A DNA stretch of 64,000 nt from Paraburkholderia caledonica NBRC 102488 (GTDB lineage: Bacteria > Pseudomonadota > Gammaproteobacteria > Burkholderiales > Burkholderiaceae): contig NZ_BAYE01000004.1 in assembly GCF_000685095.1 (NCBI RefSeq), positions 430,954 through 494,953 of the forward strand. The letters are read 5' to 3'. The translations under genes and the position numbers were made by a program. The notes under the pieces are model-generated. The model was not told the origin of the DNA, made no database searches, and worked only from the letters and a program-made list of their open reading frames with translations. This document shows positions 27,267-35,200 of the stretch, piece after piece (positions within the stretch are counted from its first letter, which is position 1; each line of letters opens with the position of its first letter).

Positions 27267-27527
27267 TCACAGCTCTGGCCGGGCGAGGTCGGACAACGCG
27301 ATGTGTTCACCGTAGACCTGCGCGGCCGCGACTGCCTCCAGCTTCGTTGGATACGGGCCGAGCTCCGGTGCGCCATCGAACGGGAACAGCACACGGCCGT
27401 CGGTCGTTCGAACGACTTTCAATACGCCGTAGAAACGCCGGTAGCCCGCTAGCTTGGACTTCGCCGATATTTCGAAATCGTCCTCCGATGCTGCGGGGAC
27501 GCTGGGAATAAATGCGGTCTTGCTCAT
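27267..27527 (-). CDS. Conserved small hypothetical protein
   Basis: An 86-aa soluble protein of the kind found across Burkholderia, with no recognised domain. The N-terminus SEDDFEISAKSKLAGYRRFYG is followed by a beta-rich part (VLKVVRTTDGRVLFPFDG) and GPYPTKLEAVAAAQVYGEHIALSD, which looks like a compact strand-strand-helix fold. It is convergent with glmS across the terminator. I see no cofactor or catalytic motif and give no function. Confidence 0.7.
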   Translation of the reverse strand: MSKTAFIPSVPAASEDDFEISAKSKLAGYRRFYGVLKVVRTTDGRVLFPFDGAPELGPYPTKLEAVAAAQVYGEHIALSDLARPEL

Positions 27528-27850
27528 GCTGAGGACATCTCGTGTTCGATTAACCTGCGATTGTCGCGGACGGAAGATCGCCGGCGACCGTCATTGTCTC
27601 AAATCCGCGGAAGCGAGGCTGTTTCACGTTCCAACGTGCGCGGAGAGGAGCACACAGGTGTCGCTAGTTGCAACTAACGAAGCACCTTCTACTGCTAGAC
27701 ACACAGTGTGCAGTCGGACCGCCGACACGTACAGCGACGAGATACATGCTCTCTAGGCACCGTCTGCACCCGAGAGCCTGCGTTTAGCCGACCGATGCCT
27801 ATTTTCGAGGCAGGGTTATAATGCGCAGACTTTTTCCTCAGACCTATGCC
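27528..27850. other. Intergenic region between the 86-aa gene and the transglycosylase
   Basis: This 323-bp region holds divergent promoters and no coding signal. A TATAAT at 27817-27822 is a good -10 for the transglycosylase gene (ATG 27851). A 12-bp perfect palindrome TAGTTGCAACTA is at 27665-27676, unassigned. Confidence 0.6.
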
Positions 27851-28504
27851 ATGAGTCGGTTACTTTGCCTGATACTGCTTTCGCTCGGCCTCGCCCAATC
27901 GGCGCTGGCTGAGGAGAACGGCGACCGCATGTCCGTCTATCTGACGCAGAAATTCGGCCTCGCCAAGGAGAAGGCGGCAAAGATATCCGATGCCGTGCAA
28001 TCCGCCGCATCGAAATACTCGTTACCGCCCGCGCTACTGCTGGCGATTATCTCGATCGAGTCGCGCTTCAAGGAAAAGGCCAAGGGCGCCAACGGCGCGA
28101 CTGGGCTGATGCAGGTCGTGCCGAGCGCTCATCGCGGGCTTTTGAGAAACGTGAAGGATCTCACCGAACCGACGGCCAATATCGAAGCCGGCTCCGCGAT
28201 TCTGTACGGCTACATGCGCTTGGCTAACGGCGATATGAACGCCGCGCTCAAGAGCTACGGCGGCTCGCAAGCCTACGCGCAAAAAGTCAGCATGCGTGCG
28301 GGCGATTTTGCCGGCGTCGCAACACCTCAAGACTCAGCCAAAAATCCCGACGGCCGAACGGTCTCCTGCGACGCGCGCACGACCGACGGTTGCCCGCCAT
28401 CCGGCAACTGGTCCGATGCGTTCACTGTTCCGGCGTCCAGTGCTGCCGGCGCGGGCCCAAGCAGGGCGGTAACGTCGGCGGCACTTCCCGCGACATCCAA
28501 CTGA
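27851..28504 (+). CDS. Lytic transglycosylase SLT-domain protein
   Basis: A 217-aa secreted protein. The ATG at 27851 starts a signal peptide (LLCLILLSLGLAQSALA). An ATG at 27821 lies within the -10 TATAAT and cannot be the start. The SLT domain spans about residues 45-150, with LLAIISIESRFKEKAKGANGA (catalytic Glu in ISIESRF), GLMQVVPSAH and SAILYGYMRLANGDMNAALKSYGGSQAY. The C-terminal 50 residues are Ser/Ala-rich and low-complexity. It is a smaller second transglycosylase in this window and could help flagellum or secretion-system insertion or septal remodelling. Confidence 0.85.
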   Translation: MSRLLCLILLSLGLAQSALAEENGDRMSVYLTQKFGLAKEKAAKISDAVQSAASKYSLPPALLLAIISIESRFKEKAKGANGATGLMQVVPSAHRGLLRNVKDLTEPTANIEAGSAILYGYMRLANGDMNAALKSYGGSQAYAQKVSMRAGDFAGVATPQDSAKNPDGRTVSCDARTTDGCPPSGNWSDAFTVPASSAAGAGPSRAVTSAALPATSN

Positions 28505-28697
28505 ACGTCCACTCTTCTTTGCCGCAGCCTCATTGCGCGGGGCGACGGTCGTCAGCATCGCTGGATGCACGGTGAAAGACGGCGCAAGTCGCGCGTCGGC
28601 CGATTCGCTGCACGCTTTTTACGCACCGGCGACAACCGCTCTACAATGCGTTTCCTGTGCGATTTCTTTCGCATTCACGCAGCGTTTCTGATTGACC

Positions 28698-29390
28698 ATG
28701 TCCACCTCGCTTCTAAAGACCACTGCGGCCTCGCTGTGCGGCCTGCTGATTCTCGCCGCCTGCACCAGCGCGCCGACGCCCAAATTCCAGCAAGAGCTAT
28801 TCGAAACCGGCGCGAGCCCCTATGCGCGCAATTTCAACTCGAGCGTCACGGACACATGCGAAGCTGCGCGTCGAGCCTTGTTGAGCCAGGGCTATCTGAC
28901 GACGATGACCCGCAACGATACCGTCGACGGCACGAAGAACTTCCAGCCTACCGGCGACACGCACGTGGTCGTCGAATTTCACGTGGTATGCACGCCGGGC
29001 GAAGAGGCGAGCAGTAGCAGCATCGTCTATGTGAACGCCGTGCAGAACGGCTTCGCTTTGAAAAAGAGCGATACGTCTGCAAGTGTCGGATTGAGCGTGC
29101 TGGGTTCGCTGTCACTGCCAATCCGCTCGAACAGCGACGCGATGGTGAAGATCTCCAGCGAGACAATTCCATCGGGCAAGTTCTACGACCGTTTCTTTGG
29201 TCTCGTCGGCCACTATCTGCAGACCGTGGTGCGCACTCAGCCTGTCGTCAACGACCGTATTGAGACACATCTGTTGCCGGTGCCGGTCGAGGCAGCGGCG
29301 CCTACCCCTTCGCCTTCGCCTGACGTCGCCGACCCGATCGGCAAGGCCGCTTCTGTGCAACCGGCGAGCGAAGCCGCCTTAGTACGCTGA
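28698..29390 (+). CDS. DUF2242 lipoprotein
   Basis: A 230-aa predicted lipoprotein of DUF2242. The N-terminus LLILAACTSAPTPK carries a lipobox with Cys around residue 21. The mature region shows ETGASPYARNFNSSVTDTCEAARRALLSQGY, a pattern seen in this family, then a beta-rich stretch. The C-terminal 30 residues are Pro/Ala-rich. The ATG at 28698 is preferred to the TTG two codons upstream. A -10-like TACAAT is at 28642-28647. Function is unknown; it is probably outer-membrane associated. Confidence 0.82.
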   Translation: MSTSLLKTTAASLCGLLILAACTSAPTPKFQQELFETGASPYARNFNSSVTDTCEAARRALLSQGYLTTMTRNDTVDGTKNFQPTGDTHVVVEFHVVCTPGEEASSSSIVYVNAVQNGFALKKSDTSASVGLSVLGSLSLPIRSNSDAMVKISSETIPSGKFYDRFFGLVGHYLQTVVRTQPVVNDRIETHLLPVPVEAAAPTPSPSPDVADPIGKAASVQPASEAALVR

Positions 29391-29529
29391 GTGACACCGG
29401 ATAAGTCGTCGGGCTGTCGCCGCTCAGTACGGTTACAGCCCGAAAAACCAGCGCGCAGCCGCAGTTCTCCTAGGCTTTTACTTAAGAGGTATACGCATGT
29501 AGTAGTAGTTAACAAGGGTTAGTCCTGTC

Positions 29530-29538
29530 TGTGGATAA
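29530..29538 (-). promoter_or_regulatory. Consensus DnaA box
   Basis: TGTGGATAA is the exact complement of the DnaA consensus TTATCCACA. It is one of a pair in the same orientation in this gap. Confidence 0.55.
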
Positions 29539-29713
29539 CCGCGATTTCTTCCGTCAGATCAAAGTAATGCGGTCGCGATAACCGTGGGGCTCTTTTCTGT
29601 AGAAAATCTACAAGGCCGGGATAACTTTTCACGCCGGCGACGTCCTCTCCGTCTTATCAAGATTTCGCGCACAGGCTGTTCCATGCGGTATCCCGACGTT
29701 ATGCAAAGGCCGC

Positions 29714-29722
29714 TGTGGATAA
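29714..29722 (-). promoter_or_regulatory. Consensus DnaA box
   Basis: A second exact TGTGGATAA, 184 bp from the first and in the same orientation. A role in titrating DnaA or in gene control is possible but untested. Confidence 0.55.
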
Positions 29723-29963
29723 GTAGTGAAGCGCGCAGCCACATCAGGCGCGCGCGAGTGGCGGCCTCATTGCAACTGAGGGCTCGCGAGCGTACAGATC
29801 GCACGCACCGTCGCGCGCAAACTAAGGCAGACGGAACGAAGCTTGCGTGTCTCTTTTTGCAGCGCGACCGTTGCTATTTAGCCAAAACAGGTTGGTAAAT
29901 GCCCGACCCGGGCATAGAGTTAAAGTGGTTTATGAGGTTCTTGGTGCAGTGCGGGGGTGTCGG

Positions 29964-30188
29964 ATGAAACGCAGAACAGCACGACAGTTGGTTCGTCTTC
30001 TATCGGATATCAGGCATGCTGCCCATTGCAGCACGTTGCGGGCGGCGGCCACCAATCGGGAAATCGCGATCGCATCGGCCGAGCGCGATGCGGGGCTGGA
30101 AGAGAGTCACGAACGCGACGAAGGCAACGAAAGCGCCGACACGACCCGCGAGGTTCGCGATACCAAGCCTGCCCGGAGCGGATCATGA
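29964..30188 (+). CDS. Small basic hypothetical protein, coupled to the next gene
   Basis: A 74-aa ORF beginning MKRRTARQLVRLLSDIRHAA, basic at the N-terminus and acidic/charged in the middle (AGLEESHERDEGNESAD). No family is recognised. Its stop overlaps the ATG of the following 83-aa gene as ATGA (30185-30188), the main argument that it is real. Without that, the composition could be chance in GC-rich DNA. Confidence 0.45.
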   Translation: MKRRTARQLVRLLSDIRHAAHCSTLRAAATNREIAIASAERDAGLEESHERDEGNESADTTREVRDTKPARSGS

Positions 30189-30436
30189 GAGCCTCGAGCG
30201 AACAGTCGTTGCGTTTTCTCGTCGAGAAATGGTTGGCGCCCGCTCCGTCTGCGGCCGTGCACGTCACCGAATTCAGTCGTACCCGCGTTGGCGGCCGACG
30301 CTACGTGCGCGTGGAGACATCGGCGGAATCCGGCTCGCGCGCTCTGTTCTTCTTCCGTCACGACGACGGCTGCTGGTGCGTATTTCCGCCCACCGGGGAT
30401 GCCAGGCACCTTTACGCACATCCACGCGCCGCTTGA
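30185..30436 (+). CDS. Conserved small hypothetical protein
   Basis: An 83-aa soluble protein. The N-terminal helix is SSEQSLRFLVEKWLAP, followed by a beta-rich part with VTEFSRTRVGGRRYVRVETS and ALFFFRHDDGCWCVFPP. This resembles small proteins I recall from Burkholderia genomes, though I cannot name a domain. The ATG overlaps the preceding stop, suggesting coupling. The aromatic and Asp-rich FFFRHDDGCWCVFPP stretch is the most conserved-looking part. Confidence 0.65.
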   Translation: MRASSEQSLRFLVEKWLAPAPSAAVHVTEFSRTRVGGRRYVRVETSAESGSRALFFFRHDDGCWCVFPPTGDARHLYAHPRAA

Positions 30437-30675
30437 CGGCGCGCCCAGCCGTGCTGCTTTTTCCACTGTGTTTATCGCACGCTCCGGTGTTCGTTGAAAC
30501 ACCGATTCATGCAACCGCAAGGCTTCCCTTCGTCTGATCCAACGACCCCCGCGCGCCAATCGCGCAAGAGTGAGGCGGCTTCGGGCACAATCACGCGACG
30601 AAGGGCGCCAGCGGCGTAGACAGAAATGAGCCGCCAGCAGAGCTTTCGCTCGTAGCCCGAATCCCAGGCAACCCG

Positions 30676-31428
30676 ATGGACGACAAAGACTGGATCGCCG
30701 GTGCCGCGAAGGCGCTCGCGATCATCGAGGCATTCGACGAAGAGCACGCACGCATGACGCCGACCGCGGTAGCCGGACGCGCCGGTCTGTCGCGCACGGC
30801 GGCGCGTCGCTATTTGCTGACGCTGCGCGAACTCGGCTACGTCGACACCGATGGCAAACTCTTCTGGCTCGCGCCACGCGTGTTGCGGCTAGGGCAGTCC
30901 TATCTCGACTCCGCGCGCTTGCCGCGCACGGTGCAGCCGTTCCTTCAACGGATTACGGCGACGCTCCAGGAGACCGCGCTCGTCGCGATTCTCGACGAAC
31001 ACGACGTTGTCTACGTCGCCCGTAACGGTGTGAACCGGGCGATGGCGGTCGGCTTCGTACTCGGCTCGCGCGCGCCGGCGCCGTTATCGTCCGCGGGATT
31101 GGTGTTGCTGGCGTTCCAGGCGCCGGAGAACATCGAACAATGGCTCGCGTCGTACCCGATCAAGGTGTTCACGCCGCACACGTACTCCACCATCGAACGG
31201 CTGCGCGAAGTGCTCGGCGAGATCCGGCGCAACGGTTATGTGGTTACGGACCAGCAACTGGAACTCGGTGTTCGCGGCGTCGCCGTGCCGCTGCGCGACC
31301 GGAACGGCACGGTCGTCGCAGCGATTAGCGTGAGCATGCCGATCGGTCAGGAGTCGGCGAACGCGGCGCTGCACCGCGTTTTGCCGACGCTGCTCGAGAC
31401 CGCTAGCCTGCTGCGCAACCTGGTGTAG
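30676..31428 (+). CDS. IclR family transcriptional regulator
   Basis: A 250-aa IclR-type regulator. The N-terminal winged helix covers residues 1-75 (MTPTAVAGRAGLSRTAARRYLLTLRELGYV). The effector-binding domain follows, with ETALVAILDEHDVVYVARNG and the C-terminal VVAAISVSMPIGQES. It is close to the PcaR/PobR subgroup that senses aromatic compounds, such as protocatechuate pathway intermediates, but no such pathway gene is adjacent. Its target is not evident from the neighbours; it may be a global or distant regulator. Confidence 0.88.
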   Translation: MDDKDWIAGAAKALAIIEAFDEEHARMTPTAVAGRAGLSRTAARRYLLTLRELGYVDTDGKLFWLAPRVLRLGQSYLDSARLPRTVQPFLQRITATLQETALVAILDEHDVVYVARNGVNRAMAVGFVLGSRAPAPLSSAGLVLLAFQAPENIEQWLASYPIKVFTPHTYSTIERLREVLGEIRRNGYVVTDQQLELGVRGVAVPLRDRNGTVVAAISVSMPIGQESANAALHRVLPTLLETASLLRNLV

Positions 31429-31651
31429 AAAGGCCTAAGGGATATCCCTGATATCGGCTGTTTACGAGCGAAAGCGGCTCGAAAGCTGGCTGTCTCCCGG
31501 AAAATACATATCCCGTTTTGCGCATGACAAACCGCCTACGCCAGGTAATACTCTCCCGCGGGAAGCGGTAAGGCGCCTGCAGCGCTCCCTGCTTCACCGC
31601 GCAGTTATTTCATTCACACTGACTCAGTCGTTGAGGTTTGGGGAACAACAC

Positions 31652-31864
31652 ATGAAAAAAGTTATCGTCTCGCTCGCAGCAGCATCGATCGCGCTGGTTT
31701 CGGTTCAAGCTTTCGCACAAGCATCGGACGCAGCCGCTCCGGCCGCTGCAGCAAGCGCACCGAAGAAGCATCACGTGAAGAAGCTGAAGACGCACGGCAA
31801 GCGCGCTCCGGTTGCTGCAGCAGCGTCGGCTGCCGGCACGAACGACAAGGGCACGCAGAACTAA
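31652..31864 (+). CDS. Small exported Ala/Lys/His-rich protein
   Basis: A 70-aa protein with a clear signal peptide (VIVSLAAASIALVSVQAFA, cleavage near residue 22). The mature ~48 residues are Ala-rich and basic, with KKHHVKKLKTHGKR at the centre. No family is recognised. It has its own downstream terminator (31957-31988). Similar short, basic periplasmic proteins are frequent in Burkholderia and could bind nucleic acid, metal or envelope polymers, but this is unproven. Confidence 0.65.
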   Translation: MKKVIVSLAAASIALVSVQAFAQASDAAAPAAAASAPKKHHVKKLKTHGKRAPVAAAASAAGTNDKGTQN

Positions 31865-31956
31865 GCTGGCGCCCTTCGTCAGGCGAGCCGCTTCGCCTGC
31901 TGCACGCGCCGCACGGTCGGCGCTTGTCATGCGGGTTCGATGCACGCGTCGCAAGC

Positions 31957-31988
31957 AAAAAGGCCAGAGCTTCTGCTCTGGCCTTTTT
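31957..31988. terminator. Bidirectional terminator
   Basis: A perfect 14-bp stem (AAAAAGGCCAGAGC at 31957-31970, loop TTCT, complement to 31988) with A and T runs on both flanks. It can end the small exported gene (+) and the 92-aa gene transcript (-). Confidence 0.85.
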
Positions 31989-32083
31989 GCATTCCGGTCG
32001 CGGTTGTCGCGAGTCCCGGCGATTCCCAGCGATCTTCGCCGAGCGCGCTCGCATACCGCGCCGCGCATTCGCGTTAGCGGTGT

Positions 32084-32362
32084 TTAGCCCGCTAGGCCGC
32101 GTTTGATCACTTCGTTCAGCAGTCCGGTCATCCCTTCTGGATGCGTCGCGGCGCGTTCTTTCAGCTCGGCAACCAGATCGCCGTTCAGCTTGCATGCGAA
32201 CGCGACGAGACCTTGCGCCTGGTCCAGTTTGCGCTGCTCCCGGCGATCCAGTTTCGGCTCCGCAGCCGAAGCCTTGCCGAAGCGTTCGGCAGTGGACTGC
32301 TTCATTGCATTGTTCAGCTTGAGTGCCTTGTTCTTTTCAAGGTCGGTCTTTTTCATCGCCAT
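32084..32362 (-). CDS. Small basic conserved hypothetical protein
   Basis: A 92-aa highly charged protein (MAMKKTDLEKNKALKLNNAM...). The C-terminal half (LVAFACKLNGDLVAELKERAA then LLNEVIKRGLAG) is predicted helical and looks like a small DNA-binding or ribbon-helix-helix-type dimer, but this is not definite. AGAGG lies before the first ATG; the second ATG at 32356 is also possible. It follows the Mut7-C gene on the same strand by 79 bp. Confidence 0.6.
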   Translation of the reverse strand: MAMKKTDLEKNKALKLNNAMKQSTAERFGKASAAEPKLDRREQRKLDQAQGLVAFACKLNGDLVAELKERAATHPEGMTGLLNEVIKRGLAG

Positions 32363-32441
32363 ACGTCAGGCCTCTGCCAGATAAGTAATCCCGCATTGTA
32401 CGCACCGCGCGTTGCGTCGCGCGAGCGAACGGCGTTGCGCG

Positions 32442-33230
32442 TCAAGGCGAGGCGGCCGACGCACCTGCATCGCGGGCGTCGGCGTCGACCGGCGCTGCGG
32501 CCACGCTGTCCATCAGCGCGCGCATTCTTTGCCAGTGCGTGCCTTCCCAGAACACGCGGCGGCACACGTCGCAAGTGACAAACTGGTTATGCCGCTGCAG
32601 CACGCCGTCGGGCGCGCGGTCGCCGACTTCGTCGCGTGGAATGCGCCGCAGCGGTGCGTTGCACATCAGACATAGACGGAACGGCTGCGCGCTGCCCGCC
32701 AGATCCAGCCGTTCGAACACTTCGCGCAATTGCTCGCGCGGACGGAGCGTGCGGACGTAGCAGCCATGCGTGATCGAGCGGCGCTTCAATAGCTCGCGGT
32801 CGCGGGTGAGGACGATGCGGTTCTCGGCGGCGGCGAGTGCTTCGATATCCGCGTCGGGATAGTGGTTGTCGTAGAGCGTATCGAATCCCGCCAGGCGCAG
32901 CAGCGGCGCAAGGCCGCCAAGATGTGCGTCGGCGATGAAGCGCACTACGCGCAGCGGCCGTTCGCGCACTCGCAGCAGCGGGCGGATGTCGAGTGCTTCG
33001 AATTTCGGATAGACGGCGACGCGGTCGCCCTCGGCGACAGGATGATTGAATCCCACCGACTCGCCATTCACGAGGATCAGTTCCACTTCGGTGTGCGGTA
33101 CGCCGAGCGCTTCGATTGCGTGTTTCGTCGTGGCGTCGCGCGCGCATGCGTAAGCGAACGCTCGCCGGCGCAGCGGCCGGGCGAGAAAATCGTTCAGCTC
33201 CTCATAGAAGCGGAAAGTCGCGGTGACCAT
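32442..33230 (-). CDS. Mut7-C RNase-domain protein with ubiquitin-like N-terminus and zinc ribbon
   Basis: A 262-aa three-part protein. Residues 1-80 match the Mut7-C ubiquitin-like (ThiS/MoaD-like beta-grasp) domain (ATFRFYEELNDFL, VELILVNGES). Residues about 90-190 form a PIN-like Mut7-C nuclease with Asp-rich sites (FIADAHLGGLAPLLRLAGFDT and RIVLTRDRELLKRR). The C-terminal CLMCNAPLR and CDVCRRVFWEGTHWQRM give a CxxC...CxxC zinc ribbon. The family is predicted to be an RNase; the substrate is unknown. Confidence 0.85.
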   Translation of the reverse strand: MVTATFRFYEELNDFLARPLRRRAFAYACARDATTKHAIEALGVPHTEVELILVNGESVGFNHPVAEGDRVAVYPKFEALDIRPLLRVRERPLRVVRFIADAHLGGLAPLLRLAGFDTLYDNHYPDADIEALAAAENRIVLTRDRELLKRRSITHGCYVRTLRPREQLREVFERLDLAGSAQPFRLCLMCNAPLRRIPRDEVGDRAPDGVLQRHNQFVTCDVCRRVFWEGTHWQRMRALMDSVAAAPVDADARDAGASAASP

Positions 33231-33363
33231 CGCAGAAGTATCGCACCGTGCGCCGTTGCGTGCCGCAGTGACACGCCCGGTTGCGTGCCGCCGTTGCGTC
33301 GTTTTCCTGCATATGTCCCACGGGTGTGCTTTACTTCCAGTTCTTCAGAAGACGGAGCCTCAG

Positions 33364-34233
33364 ATGGACATCGGTTTTATCGGTCTCGGCGAGATGGGCG
33401 CCGCGATGGTTGCAAACATCCTGAAAGCAGGACATCAGGTACGTGTATGGAACCGCTCGCCAGAACGCGCGCAGCTTCTCGTAGACGCAGGCGCGAGAAT
33501 CGTCGCGACGCCCGCCGAAGCGTTCACCGGCGACGCCGTGTTTTCAATGCTCGCCGACGACGCCGCCTTGCGCGAGGTCGTGACGGCATCGCTGCTGGAG
33601 CATGCGCCGCGCGGCCTGATTCACGTGAACATGGCGACGATCTCAGTGGCGCTCGCCGAAGAACTCGCGACCGCGCATGCGTCGCGCGGCGTCAATTACG
33701 TTGCCGCACCGGTGCTCGGCAGGCCGGACGTGGCCGCCGCCGGCAAACTGACGATCGTGGCCGGCGGGCCTGCGGAGTCGATCGATCGCGTGCAGCCCGT
33801 TTTCGACGCAATCGGGCAGAAGACCTGGCGCATCGGTTCGCTGCCGCAACAGGCGAACGTCATCAAGCTTGCCGCCAATTTCATGCTTGGCGCGGCGGTC
33901 GAGACGCTGGGCGAAGCTGCCGCGCTGGTGTCGGGGCATGGACTTGCGGTCCAGGATTTCCTCGACGTGATCACGAGCGGGATTTTCCCCGGCCCGGTCT
34001 ACGCGGGCTACGGCAAGATGATCGCGGAGCAGAGCTACGAACCGGCGCTCTTCAAGGCGCGTCTGGGGCTGAAGGACTTGCGGCTTGCACTTGCCGCAGC
34101 CGACGCAGTCACGACCCCGCTGCCAATCGCGAGCGTCGTCCGGGACAGCCTGCTGGAGGCAGTCGCGCATGGCGACGGCGAGAAAGATTTTGCGGTGCTG
34201 GGCCAGGTGGCGGCCCGCCGCGCCGGCCGTTGA
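33364..34233 (+). CDS. NAD(P)-dependent beta-hydroxyacid dehydrogenase family oxidoreductase
   Basis: A 289-aa protein of the 3-hydroxyisobutyrate/6-phosphogluconate dehydrogenase superfamily. The ATG at 33364 precedes the Rossmann motif GFIGLGEMGAAM. Later motifs are HVNMATISVALAEELA and APVLGRPDVAAAGKL, with the catalytic Lys in ANVIKLAANFML. The substrate (a 3-hydroxyacid or glyoxylate/succinic semialdehyde) is not evident. It precedes the LysE-type exporter by 70 bp, so the two are likely co-transcribed. Confidence 0.85.
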   Translation: MDIGFIGLGEMGAAMVANILKAGHQVRVWNRSPERAQLLVDAGARIVATPAEAFTGDAVFSMLADDAALREVVTASLLEHAPRGLIHVNMATISVALAEELATAHASRGVNYVAAPVLGRPDVAAAGKLTIVAGGPAESIDRVQPVFDAIGQKTWRIGSLPQQANVIKLAANFMLGAAVETLGEAAALVSGHGLAVQDFLDVITSGIFPGPVYAGYGKMIAEQSYEPALFKARLGLKDLRLALAAADAVTTPLPIASVVRDSLLEAVAHGDGEKDFAVLGQVAARRAGR

Positions 34234-34303
34234 CGAACTCGGCGCGCGCGAGCGGTGCCGCTTCACGTTCATAATAGTTGCCCAACCTTTTCGCGGTGAT
34301 GCC

Positions 34304-34951
34304 ATGAGTTTGCATACCTGGTGGCTGTTTGCTGCCACTGTCTTTGTCGTGTGCGCCATTCCGGGCCCGAACATGTTGCTCGTCATGACGCACGGCGCCC
34401 GCCACGGCCTGCGCCGTACAGGCGCTACCATGGCGGGATGTCTGTCGGCGCTGGTGCTGATGCTGGCGGTGTCGGCGGCGGGGCTCGGCGTGTTTCTGGA
34501 AGCGTGGCCGGCTCTCTTCAACGCGCTGCGTTTTATGGGCGCGGCGTATCTGGTGTATCTGGGTATCAAGGCGTGGCGCGCGCCCGCTGACGAAACCGCG
34601 GGCACCGAGGCTGCGACCAGTGCCGACGACCGGGCCGCGAAACCAGTCCGCTCGCCTTTCGCGCTGTTTCGCAACGGTTTTCTGGTGTCGGGCAGCAATC
34701 CGAAGGCGATTCTGTTCGCAGCGGCGCTGCTGCCGCAATTCATCGACGCCTCGCTGCCCAAGCTGCCGCAGTTCGGCATTCTGGTGGCGACGTTCGCCGT
34801 TCTCGAGGTGAGCTGGTATTTCGTCTACGCCGGATTCGGCACGCGCATCGGCAGCCGTCTGAAGAGCCGCAATGTCGCGCGCATGTTCAATCGCCTGACG
34901 GGCGGCGTTTTCGTTGGCTTTGGCGCGATGATGGCGTTAGTCCGGCACTGA
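34304..34951 (+). CDS. LysE/RhtB family amino-acid exporter
   Basis: A 215-aa membrane protein with about six predicted segments. Family motifs include ATVFVVCAIPGPNMLLVMTHGARHG at the N-terminus and FRNGFLVSGSNPKAILFAAALLPQF in the middle. RhtB-type exporters release homoserine, threonine or related small metabolites. A loop of about 25 residues with many charged and small residues (ADETAGTEAATSADDRAAK) sits in the middle, which is typical. A CATAAT at 34270-34275 could give it its own promoter. Confidence 0.85.
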   Translation: MSLHTWWLFAATVFVVCAIPGPNMLLVMTHGARHGLRRTGATMAGCLSALVLMLAVSAAGLGVFLEAWPALFNALRFMGAAYLVYLGIKAWRAPADETAGTEAATSADDRAAKPVRSPFALFRNGFLVSGSNPKAILFAAALLPQFIDASLPKLPQFGILVATFAVLEVSWYFVYAGFGTRIGSRLKSRNVARMFNRLTGGVFVGFGAMMALVRH

Positions 34952-35023
34952 CGGCGGCACTTCGGGCACGCTCAAGCACATGTGGCAAAACTGCAACAAG
35001 AGGGGACAACCCTGATTTTGATG

Positions 35024-35052
35024 TTGCGTCGCACCAAACCTTTTGCTATAGT
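35024..35052 (+). promoter_or_regulatory. Sigma70-type promoter for the candidate small RNA
   Basis: TTGCGT (35024-35029) and TATAGT (35047-35052) are separated by exactly 17 bp, the optimal spacing. No ORF follows before the terminator at 35091-35119, so the promoter appears to serve a short RNA. Confidence 0.6.
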
Positions 35053-35058
35053 TTGTCT

Positions 35059-35119
35059 TGTCTCCTCCATGTCTCCTCTGATATGGATTCAGCCCGCCAA
35101 CTTAGGCGGGCTTTTTTTT
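35059..35119 (+). ncRNA. Candidate double-hairpin small RNA with anti-Shine-Dalgarno motifs
   Basis: The predicted transcript is about 61 nt, from a start near 35059 (7 nt after the -10) to the end of the T-run at 35119. The 5' part carries two copies of GTCTCCT (35060-35066 and 35071-35077). The second is in the 12-nt loop of a small hairpin (stem TCCAT 35066-35070 with ATGGA 35083-35087). A terminator hairpin follows (AGCCCGCC 35091-35098 with GGCGGGCT 35105-35112, then eight T). The CUCCU core can pair with AGGAG ribosome sites. Small double-hairpin RNAs of this layout have, as I recall, been described in Burkholderia; I cannot check this here. Confidence 0.65.
35091..35119 (+). terminator. 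Strong terminator of the small RNA
   Basis: An 8-bp perfect stem (AGCCCGCC/GGCGGGCT, loop AACTTA) is followed by eight consecutive T, a strong rho-independent terminator. It may also serve the LysE gene 140 bp upstream. Confidence 0.85.
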
Positions 35120-35200
35120 GCCTCGAATTTCCTCTGTCCACACAAGCAAAAAGCCGGCTCTCCGCACGCGGTGGGCCGCCTCGGTCGCGCGTCGCTTCTT

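Larger units (their letters stand above)
29391..29963. other. Long intergenic region with two perfect DnaA boxes
   Basis: A 573-bp gap without a credible gene. It contains two exact DnaA-box 9-mers on the same strand, TGTGGATAA at 29530-29538 and 29714-29722 (complement of TTATCCACA), 184 bp apart. A 15-bp palindrome TGTAGA-AAA-TCTACA is at 29598-29612. A hairpin ATGCCCG-ACC-CGGGCAT is at 29899-29915, just ahead of the small ORFs. Several further GATAAC/GGATAA-like partial boxes are present. Confidence 0.6.

Noticed and set aside
29598..29612. TGTAGA-AAA-TCTACA as a LexA site
   Set aside because: The LexA pattern CTGT-N8-ACAG is not met; the spacing and the right arm differ.
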